Below are positions 40,418 through 48,796 of a stretch of DNA of 64,000 nt, in pieces; positions within the stretch are counted from its first letter, which is position 1; each line of letters starts with the position of its first letter. The notes under the pieces are model-generated. The model was not told where the DNA came from, made no database searches, and saw nothing but the letters and a program-made list of their open reading frames with translations. This DNA is from Streptomyces macrolidinus. GTDB taxonomy: Bacteria; Actinomycetota; Actinomycetes; Streptomycetales; Streptomycetaceae. The stretch is taken from contig NZ_JAMWMR010000017.1 of assembly GCF_023887685.1 (NCBI RefSeq), forward strand, positions 1 through 64,000. The letters are read 5' to 3'. The translations under genes and the position numbers were made by a program.

Positions 40418-41883
40418 CCGCGCCGAAGAGGTTCCCTCATCTGCGGCAGGACCTCGCCGCCTCCCTCGTCGTGTTCCTGGTCGCGCTCCCGCTGTGCGTG
40501 GGCGTGGCCGTCGCCTCCGGCGTGCCCGCCGAACTCGGTCTGGTGACCGGGATCGTGGGCGGCCTCGTCACCGGTCTGCTGCGCGGCAGCACCCTTCAGG
40601 TCTCCGGACCGGCGGCCGGGCTGACCGTGCTGGTCTTCGAGCTGGTCCGGGACTCGGGGCTGCCCGTGCTCGGCGCGGTCGTGCTCACCACCGGGCTCCT
40701 CCAGCTCGCCCTGGGCGCCCTCGGGCTCGGGCGCTGGTTCCGGGCCATCTCGGTCTCGGTCGTGGAAGGCATGCTGGCCGGTATCGGGCTCGTCCTGATC
40801 GCCGGACAGCTCTACCCGGTGGCCGACGCCACGGCCCCGGCCTCGGGCCTCGCGAAGATAGCCGGGCTGCCGCAGGTGCTCGTCGACGCCGCGCAGAGCA
40901 GCCGCGCACCGGCGTCGCTCGCGCTCGGCGCGGGCACCATCGCCGTCCTCGTGCTGTGGAAGCGCCTGCCGCCCGCGGTCCGTACGGTCCCGGCGCCGCT
41001 CGCGGCGGTCGGCCTCGCCACGGCCGCGGCCACGGCGCTCGCCCTGCCGGTGGCCACCGTCGAGGTACGGGGCCTGCTGGAGTCCCTTCAGCCACCGCCC
41101 CTGGAGGCCTTCGGCGAGTTGGCGACCGTGAGCATGCTCGGCACGGTCGTCGCCTTCACCCTGATCGCGTCGGCCGAGTCGCTGTTCAGCGCCGCCGCCG
41201 TGGACCGGATGCACGACGGTCCGCGCACCCAGTACGACCACGAGCTGATCGCGCAGGGCGCGGGCAACACGGTGTGCGGGCTGCTCGGCGCGCTGCCGAT
41301 GACCGCGGTGATCGTCCGCAGCGCGGCCAACGTCCAGGCGGGGGCGCGGACCAAGGCCTCGCGGGTGCTGCACGGGGTGTGGCTGCTGCTGTTCGCGGCG
41401 TTGCTGCCGTCCCTGCTGGCGTACATCCCGATCCCGGCCCTCGCGGGCGTCCTGGTGTACTCGGGCGCCAAGCTCGTGCCCGTACGACGCCTGGTCGCGC
41501 TGTGGCGCGAGCATCCGGGCGAGGCGTTGATCCTGGTGGTCACGGCGGTCTCGGTCATGGTGGTCAGCATGTTCGAGGGCGTGCTCGTCGGACTGGCGCT
41601 GTCCGTGGTGAAGACCGCGTGGGAGGCCTCGCACCTCAGGCTGGACGTCGTCGACAAGGGCGCGGGTCCGGTGCAGGTCCATCTGTCGGGCAACGCGACG
41701 TTCCTGCGATTGCCGAAGCTCCTCGGCGCGCTGGAGGCGTTGCCGCAGGACCGCCCCGTGGAGCTGGACCTGTCCGGGCTGCACCATCTGGACCACGCCT
41801 GCCGTACGGCCCTGGCGCACTGGGCGGAGCGGCACAGCGCGGCGGGGACGGAACCGGTACGGGTGACGCCCGCCCGCGGCTGA
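40414..41883 (+). CDS. SulP family anion transporter (sulfate/bicarbonate) with STAS domain
   Basis: A 489-aa membrane protein. The transport domain (about 12-380) has the SulP start LRQDLAASLVVFLVALPLCV and further family blocks (GLLRGSTLQVSGPAAGLTVL, IASAESLFSAAAVDRM and GALPMTAVIVRSAANV). A short cytoplasmic STAS domain (about 400-480) contains VQVHLSGNATFL and VELDLSGLHHLDH. The substrate is sulfate or bicarbonate; the subfamily resembles bicarbonate transporters often paired with carbonic anhydrase, which is missing here. Start ATG at 40414, overlapping a 27-aa ORF. Expression is likely tied to translation of that ORF. Confidence 0.9.
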   Translation: MTAPKRFPHLRQDLAASLVVFLVALPLCVGVAVASGVPAELGLVTGIVGGLVTGLLRGSTLQVSGPAAGLTVLVFELVRDSGLPVLGAVVLTTGLLQLALGALGLGRWFRAISVSVVEGMLAGIGLVLIAGQLYPVADATAPASGLAKIAGLPQVLVDAAQSSRAPASLALGAGTIAVLVLWKRLPPAVRTVPAPLAAVGLATAAATALALPVATVEVRGLLESLQPPPLEAFGELATVSMLGTVVAFTLIASAESLFSAAAVDRMHDGPRTQYDHELIAQGAGNTVCGLLGALPMTAVIVRSAANVQAGARTKASRVLHGVWLLLFAALLPSLLAYIPIPALAGVLVYSGAKLVPVRRLVALWREHPGEALILVVTAVSVMVVSMFEGVLVGLALSVVKTAWEASHLRLDVVDKGAGPVQVHLSGNATFLRLPKLLGALEALPQDRPVELDLSGLHHLDHACRTALAHWAERHSAAGTEPVRVTPARG

Positions 41884-42067
41884 CAGGGAGACCGCAGGCT
41901 CCGCGCTCCCCCGGGTCCCGCCGCCGCACCGGCGGGGCCTCGCTCCACGGCCGCGCATCCACGGCTTCACCAGTCCATCACCGGCCCATCGCCGACCCCT
42001 CACCGGCCCGGACTGCCCTCGCCTCGCACCATCGGCCGGAATTATCGTGAGAGAAGCAGATATATCC

Positions 42068-42087
42068 GACCTCTCGACGAGGAGGTC
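42068..42087 (+). promoter_or_regulatory. Small hairpin covering the slipin ribosome-binding site
   Basis: GACCTC (42068-42073), 8-base loop, GAGGTC (42082-42087). The right arm and loop contain the GAGGAGG ribosome-binding site of the slipin gene (start 42090), so folding would hide it. Only six base pairs, so the effect may be modest. Confidence 0.35.
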
Positions 42088-42089
42088 TC

Positions 42090-43004
42090 ATGCTCCCGGA
42101 GCTGGTGGGTGCGCTGGTCGCGGCCGGTGCGAGCGGGCTCGTGTATCTGACCGCCGCGGCACGGGTCGTCAAGCAGTACGAGCGCGGGGTGGTCTTCCGC
42201 CTCGGACGGCTCGTGGACACGCCCCGGCCGCCGGGCTTCACCATGGTGATCCCCGTGATCGACCGACTGCACAAGGTCAACATGCAGATCGTGACGCTGC
42301 CGATCCCCGCGCAGGAGGGCATCACCCGGGACAACGTGACCGTGCGTGTGGACGCCGTCGTCTACTTCAAGGTGATCGACGCGGCGAACGCGCTGGTCAA
42401 GGTCGAGGACTACCGGTTCGCCGTCTCGCAGATGGCGCAGACCTCGCTGCGTTCGATCATCGGCAAGAGCGATCTGGACGATCTGCTGTCGAACCGGGAG
42501 AAGCTCAACCAGGGCCTGGAGCTGATGATCGACAGCCCGGCCGTGGGCTGGGGTGTGCAGATCGACCGGGTCGAGATCAAGGACGTGTCGCTGCCGGACA
42601 CCATGAAGCGGTCCATGGCCCGCCAGGCCGAGGCGGACCGCGAGCGCCGCGCGCGCGTCATCAACGCGGACGCGGAACTCCAGGCGTCGAAGAAGCTGGC
42701 GGAGGCCGCCGGAGTCATGGCCGACCAGCCGGCCGCGCTCCAACTGCGGCTGCTCCAGACCGTGGTGGCGGTCGCGGCCGAGAAGAACTCCACCCTCGTC
42801 CTGCCCTTCCCGGTGGAACTCCTCCGCTTCCTGGAACGAGCGGCCCAACAACAGGAACCCCATCCACCACCGCCCAAGACCGCGACCCAAGAACCCCTGC
42901 CCGGCCTGCCGAACGAACCAGAGCCCCCACCGGACCTGCCGGGCAGCACCGACCCCACAACCCCACTGGACCCCACGACGACGTTCCTCACCCACGAGCC
43001 CTGA
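42090..43004 (+). CDS. Slipin / SPFH (band 7) membrane protein
   Basis: A 304-aa stomatin-like protein. A hydrophobic hairpin at residues 5-24 anchors it in the membrane. The SPFH domain follows (VKQYERGVVFRLGRL, GFTMVIPVIDRLHKVN, DNVTVRVDAVVYFKVID), then a coiled-coil helix (RQAEADRERRARVINADAEL) that mediates oligomerisation. The last 50 residues are Pro/Gln-rich. It probably organises membrane microdomains and may regulate proteases or channels. There is no NfeD partner next to it. Start ATG at 42090. Confidence 0.92.
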   Translation: MLPELVGALVAAGASGLVYLTAAARVVKQYERGVVFRLGRLVDTPRPPGFTMVIPVIDRLHKVNMQIVTLPIPAQEGITRDNVTVRVDAVVYFKVIDAANALVKVEDYRFAVSQMAQTSLRSIIGKSDLDDLLSNREKLNQGLELMIDSPAVGWGVQIDRVEIKDVSLPDTMKRSMARQAEADRERRARVINADAELQASKKLAEAAGVMADQPAALQLRLLQTVVAVAAEKNSTLVLPFPVELLRFLERAAQQQEPHPPPPKTATQEPLPGLPNEPEPPPDLPGSTDPTTPLDPTTTFLTHEP

Positions 43005-43071
43005 CGAGCCTGCCGAGCCCTGACGAGCCCTGCCGAGCCCTGACGAGCCCTGACGAGCCTGCCGACCCTGA
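42995..43071. repeat. Short tandem repeat (9-10 bp units)
   Basis: About eight units of CGAGCC(C)TGA/C, beginning in the last codons of the slipin gene and running into the intergenic space. A variable-number repeat that might change the slipin stop region; it is also a risk for assembly. Confidence 0.75.
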
Positions 43072-43161
43072 TCGGGCAGCCGGGCGGGTGACTTCGCGGG
43101 CCGGGGCGCCCGGCGCGGGCGGCAGGTGGGCATTCCCTCTCATTCCCGCCATTACGTTCGT

Positions 43162-44001
43162 ATGGTGATCTCTCTTGTACGACGTATCGCCCCCCTCTGT
43201 GCCCTCGTCGCGGCGCTCGCCGCCTGTGGGGCCTCCGACGCCCCTCGGCCCGTGCAACTGGAGACGATCCCCTCGGGGCCGGCGTCGACGCCTCCCCCGT
43301 TCGTTCCGGGACCGGGCGGGCTGACGCCCGTCTTCAAGCGCGCGACCACCCACGAGAAGATCGTCGCCCTCACCTTCGACGCCGACATGACCGCGGACGA
43401 CGAGTCGCGCGCGGCGGCCGGGGAACACTTCGACAACCCCGGGCTGATCGACGCGCTGCGTGCGTCGAAGGTGCCCGCGACCGTGTTCATGACGGGCCGG
43501 TGGGCCGACGCGTACCCCGCGCAGGCCCGGTCGATCGGGCGCGACCCGCTCTTCGAGGTGGCCAACCACTCCTACAGCCACTACGCCTTCATTCGCGGCT
43601 GCTTCGGAATGCCGGCGCTGCCCGAGGACCGGATGCGCGCGGACGTGGAGCACGCCGACACCGCGATCCGCAGAGCTGGCGTGCCCCGTCCGATGCCGTA
43701 CTTCCGCTTCCCCGGTGGCTGCTACGACAACGAGGCCCTGCGGGTGATCGGCTCGCTCGGTCTCACCGCCGTCCAGTGGGACGTGCCCAGCGGCGACGCG
43801 TTCGCGGTGGACGCGCAGACGGTCGTACGGCAGGTACTGGACGGGGTGCGGCCCGGTTCCGTGGTCGTCATGCACTGCACGCGCGCCGGGGCGCCGCTGA
43901 CCGAACAGGTGGTCCGGACGGTCGTGCCCCGACTCCGCGCGCGGGGCTACCGGTTCGCCAAGGTCTCCCAGTTGATCGCGGCGTCGGCCGGACGGGCGTG
44001 A
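43162..44001 (+). CDS. Polysaccharide deacetylase (NodB-like) lipoprotein
   Basis: A 279-aa exported protein. The signal peptide ends in ALAAC (lipobox, Cys near residue 22). The CE4 domain has LTFDADMT (metal Asp; the usual second Asp-Gly is replaced by Ala-Asp), the His pair in VANHSYSHYAF, RFPGGCYDNE and VVVMHC. It should remove acetyl groups from peptidoglycan or another polysaccharide at the cell surface. The variant T-F-D-A-D-M motif is used by a class of actinomycete and clostridial homologs. Start chosen at ATG 43162; an earlier in-frame GTG would put residues before the signal peptide. Confidence 0.87.
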   Translation: MVISLVRRIAPLCALVAALAACGASDAPRPVQLETIPSGPASTPPPFVPGPGGLTPVFKRATTHEKIVALTFDADMTADDESRAAAGEHFDNPGLIDALRASKVPATVFMTGRWADAYPAQARSIGRDPLFEVANHSYSHYAFIRGCFGMPALPEDRMRADVEHADTAIRRAGVPRPMPYFRFPGGCYDNEALRVIGSLGLTAVQWDVPSGDAFAVDAQTVVRQVLDGVRPGSVVVMHCTRAGAPLTEQVVRTVVPRLRARGYRFAKVSQLIAASAGRA

Positions 44002-44080
44002 GGCACCGCGTCCCGATACGGACGACGGTCGCCGCTCTCCCCCACGTCGCGCCGCACCCCCGCCTGGCAGACTGGACGAC

Positions 44081-44800
44081 GTGACCAGCGACCAGACCTC
44101 CGCCCCGCAGGGAGCCTCCCCTTCCGAGCCCACCGACGCCGACGAGGCACGGCAGTTCGTCCTGCCACTCGTCGTCCGCATCGAACGCGCCGCCCCTCCG
44201 GCACGCACCGACGCCCTGGAGACCGCCGCGCGCGCCGTCCTCGTGATCCTGAGCGACGAGCGCTCGCTGGGCGAGGGCGAGTGGGCCGAGGCGATGCGGG
44301 ACTGGCAGGACGCGCGCATCCGCAAGGTGGTGCGCCGGGCGCGCGGCGCGGAATGGCGGCGGGCCGAGGCGCTGCCGGGCATCACGGTCACGGGCAAGTC
44401 GGCGGAGGTCCGGGTCTATCCGCCCGTCCCGCTGGACGGCTGGCCCAAGGATCTGGCCCGGCTCCAGGTGTCGGGCACGGACCTCGACGACCCGGAGCCG
44501 CCCCTGGACGCGGACCGGGTGACCCCCGTGCTGTGGCTCAACCCCGGCCTGGAGATGTCGGCGGGCAAGGCGATGGCCCAGGCCGGTCATGGCGCCCAAC
44601 TCGCCTGGTGGGCCCTGCCCGACGAGGAGCGCGCGTCCTGGCGCGACGCGGGCTTCCCCCTCGCCGTCCGCACCGCCGACCCGCGGTACTGGAGCGAACT
44701 GACCGGGTCCGGCCTGCCGTTGGTGAGGGACGCGGGCTACACCGAGATCGCGCCCGGGAGTTGCACCGTGGTGGCGGACCATCCGGCCCTGCGGGACTGA
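44081..44800 (+). CDS. Pth2-like peptidyl-tRNA hydrolase domain protein
   Basis: A 239-aa cytoplasmic protein. The first 120 residues are a variable domain with LPLVVRIERAAPP and helices; the C-terminal 110 residues match archaeal/eukaryotic-type peptidyl-tRNA hydrolase 2: VLWLNPGLEMSAGKAMAQAGH (residues about 150-170, with the Lys-x6-His pair), VRTADPRYWSEL and YTEIAPGSCTVVADHPA. It may rescue peptidyl-tRNA in addition to the standard Pth. Start GTG at 44081. Its stop lies in a terminator-like hairpin at 44784-44812. Confidence 0.8.
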   Translation: MTSDQTSAPQGASPSEPTDADEARQFVLPLVVRIERAAPPARTDALETAARAVLVILSDERSLGEGEWAEAMRDWQDARIRKVVRRARGAEWRRAEALPGITVTGKSAEVRVYPPVPLDGWPKDLARLQVSGTDLDDPEPPLDADRVTPVLWLNPGLEMSAGKAMAQAGHGAQLAWWALPDEERASWRDAGFPLAVRTADPRYWSELTGSGLPLVRDAGYTEIAPGSCTVVADHPALRD

Positions 44801-44812
44801 CTCGCAGGGCCG
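44784..44812 (+). terminator. Hairpin at the end of the Pth2-like gene
   Basis: A 10-bp perfect stem (44784-44793 with 44803-44812, arm CGGCCCTGCG) and a 9-base loop that includes the stop codon region. It is likely to end the upstream transcript. Confidence 0.6.
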
Positions 44813-44926
44813 ACGTCCGGAACCTCAAGTATTGCTCTGAACGTCCCCGCAGGAGGGTTCGGTCCCGTACTCCGGGGCCATGACGTGGTCACACAGGGGG
44901 CGGTCCGTCGAAGGAGGGGGACGAGG

Positions 44927-46267
44927 GTGCGACTGGGAACGGGCATCGGATGGCGGCCGGAGATCGCCGACGCGGTGGAGCGCATGCCGGGCATCGACTG
45001 GGTCGAGACCGTGGCCGAGAACGTCTGCCCGGGGCATCTCCCCGAGTCGCTGCTCCGGCTGCGCGAGCGCGGCGTGACCGTCGTCCCGCACGGCGTCTCC
45101 CTCGGCCTCGGCGGCGCGGAACGGCCCGACGAGAAGCGGCTGACCGCCCTCGCCGAGCGCGCGCAGGTGCTCGGTTCACCGCTGGTCACCGAGCACATCG
45201 CGTTCGTACGGGCGGGCGGGGCGCTGACCGCCTCGCCGCGCCTGGAGGCCGGTCATCTGCTCCCGGTCCCGCGCACCCGCGACGCGCTGGACGTCCTGTG
45301 CGAGAACGTCCGCATCGCGCAGGACGCGCTGCCCGTCCCGCTCGCCGTGGAGAACATCGCAGCGCTGTTCGCCTGGCCGGACGAGGAGTTGACGGAGGGT
45401 CAGTTCCTGTACGAGCTGGCCGACCGCACCGGCGTACGGCTGCTGATCGATGTCGCCAACCTCCACACCAACCACGTCAACCGGGGCGAGGACCCGGCGA
45501 GGGCACTGGACGAACTGCCCGTCGAGGCCCTCGCGTACGTCCATGTCGCGGGCGGCTTCGAACGCGACGGCGTCTGGCACGACAGCCACGCCCACCCGGT
45601 GACACGGCCCGTCCTCGACGTCCTGGCCGACCTCGCGTCCCGGACATCCCCGCCCGGCGTGCTCCTGGAACGCGACGACAACTTCCCCGAACCGGCCGAG
45701 CTGGAGCGGGAGTTGGCGGTCATCCGGGAGACGGTGGAGAAGGCGGTGAGGGTGGAGACGGCGGAGCGGGTGGAGACGGCGACGGTGAAGGCCCGTGACC
45801 CGCTCTCGCGCGAAGCGGTGGAACGAAAGGCCGCCGTCGACACCGCCCCGGCCCGTCAGCAACTCGCGCTCGCGCAGGCCGCGTTGCTCTCCACGCTCGT
45901 CGCCGGTACCCCCGCGCCGGAGGGGTTCGACCGGGTGCGGCTCGGTGTGCAGGCGCGTGCGCTCGCCGCCAAGCGGGCGAGTGTCGTGGCGAAGGTCGCG
46001 CCCGAACTGCCCGTGATCCTCGGGGAGTCGTACCGGCCCGCCTTCCTCGCCTACGCCGAGGGCCACCCCATGACCGGCGGCTATCGCCGCGACGCCCTCG
46101 ACTTCGCCGAACAGGTGCTCCTCAGCGGGCAGTCGGCGGACACCGCCACCCGGCGGCGGCTGCGCGCCTGGTGGCTGGAGCGTTCGGGCCCGACCCCGCC
46201 GTCCCGCCACCCCGCGGCCCGACTGGCCCGCGCCACCCGCCGGGTCCTGTTCCGGCAGCCGGTGTGA
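44927..46267 (+). CDS. DUF692 multinuclear non-heme iron oxidase (MNIO) fused to a DUF2063-like domain
   Basis: A 446-aa fusion. Residues 1-275 are the DUF692 TIM barrel of the MbnB/TglH/ChrH family. The probable iron ligands are all in place: His 55 (VPHGVS), His 90 (VTEH), Glu 142 (VENIAAL), Asp 175 and Asn 178 (IDVANLH), His 206 (YVHVAGG), Asp 219-His 221-His 223 (HDSHAHPV) and Glu 248 (LLERDDNFP). Residues about 310-430 (LAQAALLSTLVAG, RLGVQARALAAKRAS, LPVILGESYRPAFLAY) resemble the DUF2063 partner protein, normally a separate gene. MNIOs modify Cys of ribosomal peptides; no precursor ORF is visible nearby. Start: GTG 44927 after AAGGAGG. It could act on a distant peptide or on a different substrate. 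Confidence 0.85.
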   Translation: MRLGTGIGWRPEIADAVERMPGIDWVETVAENVCPGHLPESLLRLRERGVTVVPHGVSLGLGGAERPDEKRLTALAERAQVLGSPLVTEHIAFVRAGGALTASPRLEAGHLLPVPRTRDALDVLCENVRIAQDALPVPLAVENIAALFAWPDEELTEGQFLYELADRTGVRLLIDVANLHTNHVNRGEDPARALDELPVEALAYVHVAGGFERDGVWHDSHAHPVTRPVLDVLADLASRTSPPGVLLERDDNFPEPAELERELAVIRETVEKAVRVETAERVETATVKARDPLSREAVERKAAVDTAPARQQLALAQAALLSTLVAGTPAPEGFDRVRLGVQARALAAKRASVVAKVAPELPVILGESYRPAFLAYAEGHPMTGGYRRDALDFAEQVLLSGQSADTATRRRLRAWWLERSGPTPPSRHPAARLARATRRVLFRQPV

Positions 46268-46293
46268 GCGCGGCAAGGCGGGCCTGGAAACAC

Positions 46294-46322
46294 CGACGAC
46301 CCCGCGCACGGCGGGGTCGTCG
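46294..46322. terminator. Bidirectional terminator between the MNIO gene and hemQ
   Basis: A perfect 12-bp stem (46294-46305 with 46311-46322, arm CGACGACCCCGC) and a 5-base loop, between two converging genes. Confidence 0.8.
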
Positions 46323-46341
46323 AGGAGCCGGTGCCGGTGAA

Positions 46342-46383
46342 CCGGTAGCCGGTAGCCGGTAGCCGGTAGCCGGTAGCCGGTAG
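46342..46383. repeat. Heptanucleotide tandem repeat
   Basis: Six perfect head-to-tail copies of CCGGTAG, three bases before the hemQ stop codon on the opposite strand. A likely slipped-strand microsatellite in the 3' region of hemQ. Confidence 0.95.
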
Positions 46384-46385
46384 CG

Positions 46386-47117
46386 TCAGGCGAGCCCGGC
46401 GACGAAGTCCGCGACCGACTTGCGGCGGCCGGTGAAGAACGGCACTTCCTCACGGACGTGCATCCGGGCCTCGGAACCGCGCAGATGACGCATGAGGTCC
46501 ACGATGCGGTGCAGGTCGTTGGCCTCGAAGGCCAGCATCCACTCGTAGTCGCCGAGGGCGAACGAGGCGACCGTGTTGGCGCGCACGTCCGGGAAGCCGC
46601 GGGCCATCTTGCCGTGGTCCGCGAGCATACGGCGACGGTCCTCGTCGGGCAGCAGGTACCAGTCGTACGAGCGCACGAACGGGTAGACGCAGATGTAGTC
46701 GCGCGGCGTCTCGTCGGCGAGGAACGCCGGGATGTGCGAGCGGTTGAACTCGGCGGGGCGGTGCAGCGCCATGTTCGACCAGACCGGCTCCATGGCCCGG
46801 CCCAGCTTCGTACGGCGGAAGAGGTTGTACGCCTCCTGGAGCTGGTCGCTGTTCTCCGCGTGCCACCAGATCATCAGGTCGGCGTCGGCGCGCAGGCCCG
46901 ACAGGTCGTACGTGCCGCGGATGGTCACGTCCTTGGCGGTGAGCTGGTCGAACAGCTCCTGGACCTCGTCGGCGTACCCCGTGCGGTCCTCGGGCAGCAC
47001 GTCCTTCAGCTTGAAGACCGACCACAGGGTGTAGCGGATGACCTCGTTGAGGTCCTTGGCCAGCTTGCCCTTGTTCGGGATCCTGCCGGTCTCGGTGGTG
47101 GTGGCGTCGTCACTCAT
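46386..47117 (-). CDS. hemQ: Coproheme decarboxylase HemQ (ChdC)
   Basis: A 243-aa cytoplasmic enzyme that oxidatively decarboxylates coproheme III to heme b with hydrogen peroxide, the last step of the coproporphyrin-dependent heme pathway. Dimeric alpha-beta barrel. Key residues: Tyr 145 in ICVYPF (catalytic radical Tyr), His 168 in ADHGKMARGFP (proximal heme ligand) and His 119 in MALHRPAEF (the extra distal base of actinobacterial enzymes). Start ATG at 47117; the frame runs further upstream but this is the conserved N-terminus. It is four bases after the coproporphyrinogen oxidase gene stop, so the two heme genes form an operon. Confidence 0.96.
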   Translation of the reverse strand: MSDDATTTETGRIPNKGKLAKDLNEVIRYTLWSVFKLKDVLPEDRTGYADEVQELFDQLTAKDVTIRGTYDLSGLRADADLMIWWHAENSDQLQEAYNLFRRTKLGRAMEPVWSNMALHRPAEFNRSHIPAFLADETPRDYICVYPFVRSYDWYLLPDEDRRRMLADHGKMARGFPDVRANTVASFALGDYEWMLAFEANDLHRIVDLMRHLRGSEARMHVREEVPFFTGRRKSVADFVAGLA

Positions 47118-47121
47118 GTTC

Positions 47122-48579
47122 CTATTCTCCCGCTCCGCCGTGAAGGCTCTGCACCGGGTGTGCGGTGAGCTGCTGCACACCGCACAGGTCACCGCCGAGC
47201 TGGTCCACGGCCGCGTACGCGCTCGCGACACAGGCCGGGATGCCGACGCCGTCGTAGGCCGCACCACACACGGCCAGGCCCGGAAGTTCCGCGACCCGCG
47301 CGCGGATGCGCGCCACGCGCGCGTGGTGGCCGACGGGGTACTGGGGCAGCCCGTCGGTCCAGCGGGTCACGCGGGTCTGAACCGGGGCGGCGTCCAGGCC
47401 GGTCGCCTCGCGCAGGTCGCGCCGGGAGACGTCCACGAGGTCGTCGTCCTCGCGCCGCAGGATCTCGGTCTCGCCGTAGCGGCCGACGGACGTCCGCAGC
47501 ACGACCAGGTCCGGGTCCTGCTCGGCGAGCCAGCCCCACTTCTGCGAGGCGAACGTCGACGCCTTGATCGTGTGCCCGTCGACCGGCGGCACCAGGAAGC
47601 CGCTGCCCTCGGGCAGGGCGATGTCCGCACGGCGGTAGGCGAGCGTGACGAGGGCCATGGAGGCGTACTCGATGGCGCGCAGCTCGTCGGCGGCGCCGGG
47701 GGACGTGGGGCGCAGCAGCTCGGCGGCTGCCCGGGCGGGCGCGGCGACGACCACCGCGTCCGCGTCCAGCACGCGGTTCCCGATCAGGACCTGCCATCCC
47801 TCGGGGGTGCGGTTCAGCGCGTCCGCCCGGGTCCCCGTGAGGATCTCGCCGCCCCGCGCCCGTACGGACTCCGCGACGGCGAGCGGGAGCCGGCCCACAC
47901 CGCCCGCGATGCCCATGAACACCGGGCCCGTCTGCGGCGCCGCGGCGGCCCTGGCCTGGATCGCGCGGACCGCTTCCGTGAGCGAGTCGTGCTCCTTGGC
48001 GGCCTCGAAGAGCTGCGGGACGGCCGAGCGCATCGAGATGCGGTACGCGTCGCCCGCGTACACCCCGCCGAGCAGCGGCTCCACCAGGCGGTCCACGACC
48101 TCGCAGCCGAGGCGCGCCGCCACGTACTCGCCCACCGCCACGTCGTCGCCGACCTCCGTGCGCGGCAGTTCGGCGTCGCGCTCGATCCGGCGCAGGCCGT
48201 CGTCGGACAGCACGCCGGAGAGCGCGGACGCGGCGCCGGGCACGCCCATGACGTGCCCCTTGGGCATCGGCCGCAGGGCGCCGCGTGTCCAGATCGAGGC
48301 GGTCGCGGTGGCCGGGGGCTGCAGGTCGTCCGTGAGGCCGACCTCGCGGGCGAGCGCCACCGCTTCGGGCCGCCGCGCCAGCATCGACTCGGCCCCGAGG
48401 TCCACCCGTACGCCCGCGATCTCGCCGGGCAGCAGCTTCCCGCCGATCCGGTCCGAGGCCTCCAGAACCGTCACCCGGGCGCCTCGGTCCAGCAGCCGGT
48501 GGGCCGCGGCCAGTCCCGCGATCCCGCCTCCGACGACAACGACATGCCCCGCGTCCGCGCGGGCCCGATCTGCGCTCAT
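47122..48579 (-). CDS. hemG: Coproporphyrinogen III/protoporphyrinogen oxidase (HemY/CgoX)
   Basis: A 485-aa FAD enzyme. The FAD-binding motif VVVGGGIAGLAAAHRL (residues 14-29) and the following VLEASDRIGGKL are clear. The C-terminal segment ends the FAD domain with YDGVGIPACVASAY. In organisms with HemQ, this enzyme oxidises coproporphyrinogen III to coproporphyrin III rather than protoporphyrinogen. Membrane-associated but without a TM segment. Start ATG at 48579. First gene of the operon with hemQ. (The symbol varies between hemG, hemY and cgoX.). Confidence 0.93.
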   Translation of the reverse strand: MSADRARADAGHVVVVGGGIAGLAAAHRLLDRGARVTVLEASDRIGGKLLPGEIAGVRVDLGAESMLARRPEAVALAREVGLTDDLQPPATATASIWTRGALRPMPKGHVMGVPGAASALSGVLSDDGLRRIERDAELPRTEVGDDVAVGEYVAARLGCEVVDRLVEPLLGGVYAGDAYRISMRSAVPQLFEAAKEHDSLTEAVRAIQARAAAAPQTGPVFMGIAGGVGRLPLAVAESVRARGGEILTGTRADALNRTPEGWQVLIGNRVLDADAVVVAAPARAAAELLRPTSPGAADELRAIEYASMALVTLAYRRADIALPEGSGFLVPPVDGHTIKASTFASQKWGWLAEQDPDLVVLRTSVGRYGETEILRREDDDLVDVSRRDLREATGLDAAPVQTRVTRWTDGLPQYPVGHHARVARIRARVAELPGLAVCGAAYDGVGIPACVASAYAAVDQLGGDLCGVQQLTAHPVQSLHGGAGE

Positions 48580-48613
48580 GACCCCAAGCCTCTCAGACCC
48601 CGTGACGGCGCTC

Positions 48614-48700
48614 GCATGGGCCGGGTGGACCCTGCCGCGTCCCGATCATGACCCCGTCCCGCATGGGCCGGGTGTCCCCGCCGAGTCCCAACCGTGACCG
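48614..48700. repeat. Tandem duplication of about 47 bp
   Basis: Two imperfect copies begin with GCATGGGCCGGGTG at 48614 and 48661 and both continue to TGACC, in the intergenic region between the coproporphyrinogen oxidase and DUF4349 genes. Could hold duplicated regulatory sites. Confidence 0.65.
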
Positions 48701-48796
48701 CATCGGGACCGGATTCGGCCAAACGTTCCGGCCGGGTCGTGCGTCGAATGTTCGACAGGAACATCCGTCACCAACGACCCTCGGGGGGACACCCGC

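Noticed and set aside
46342..46383. CRISPR-like array
   Set aside because: Units are only seven bases with no spacers, so it is a microsatellite.
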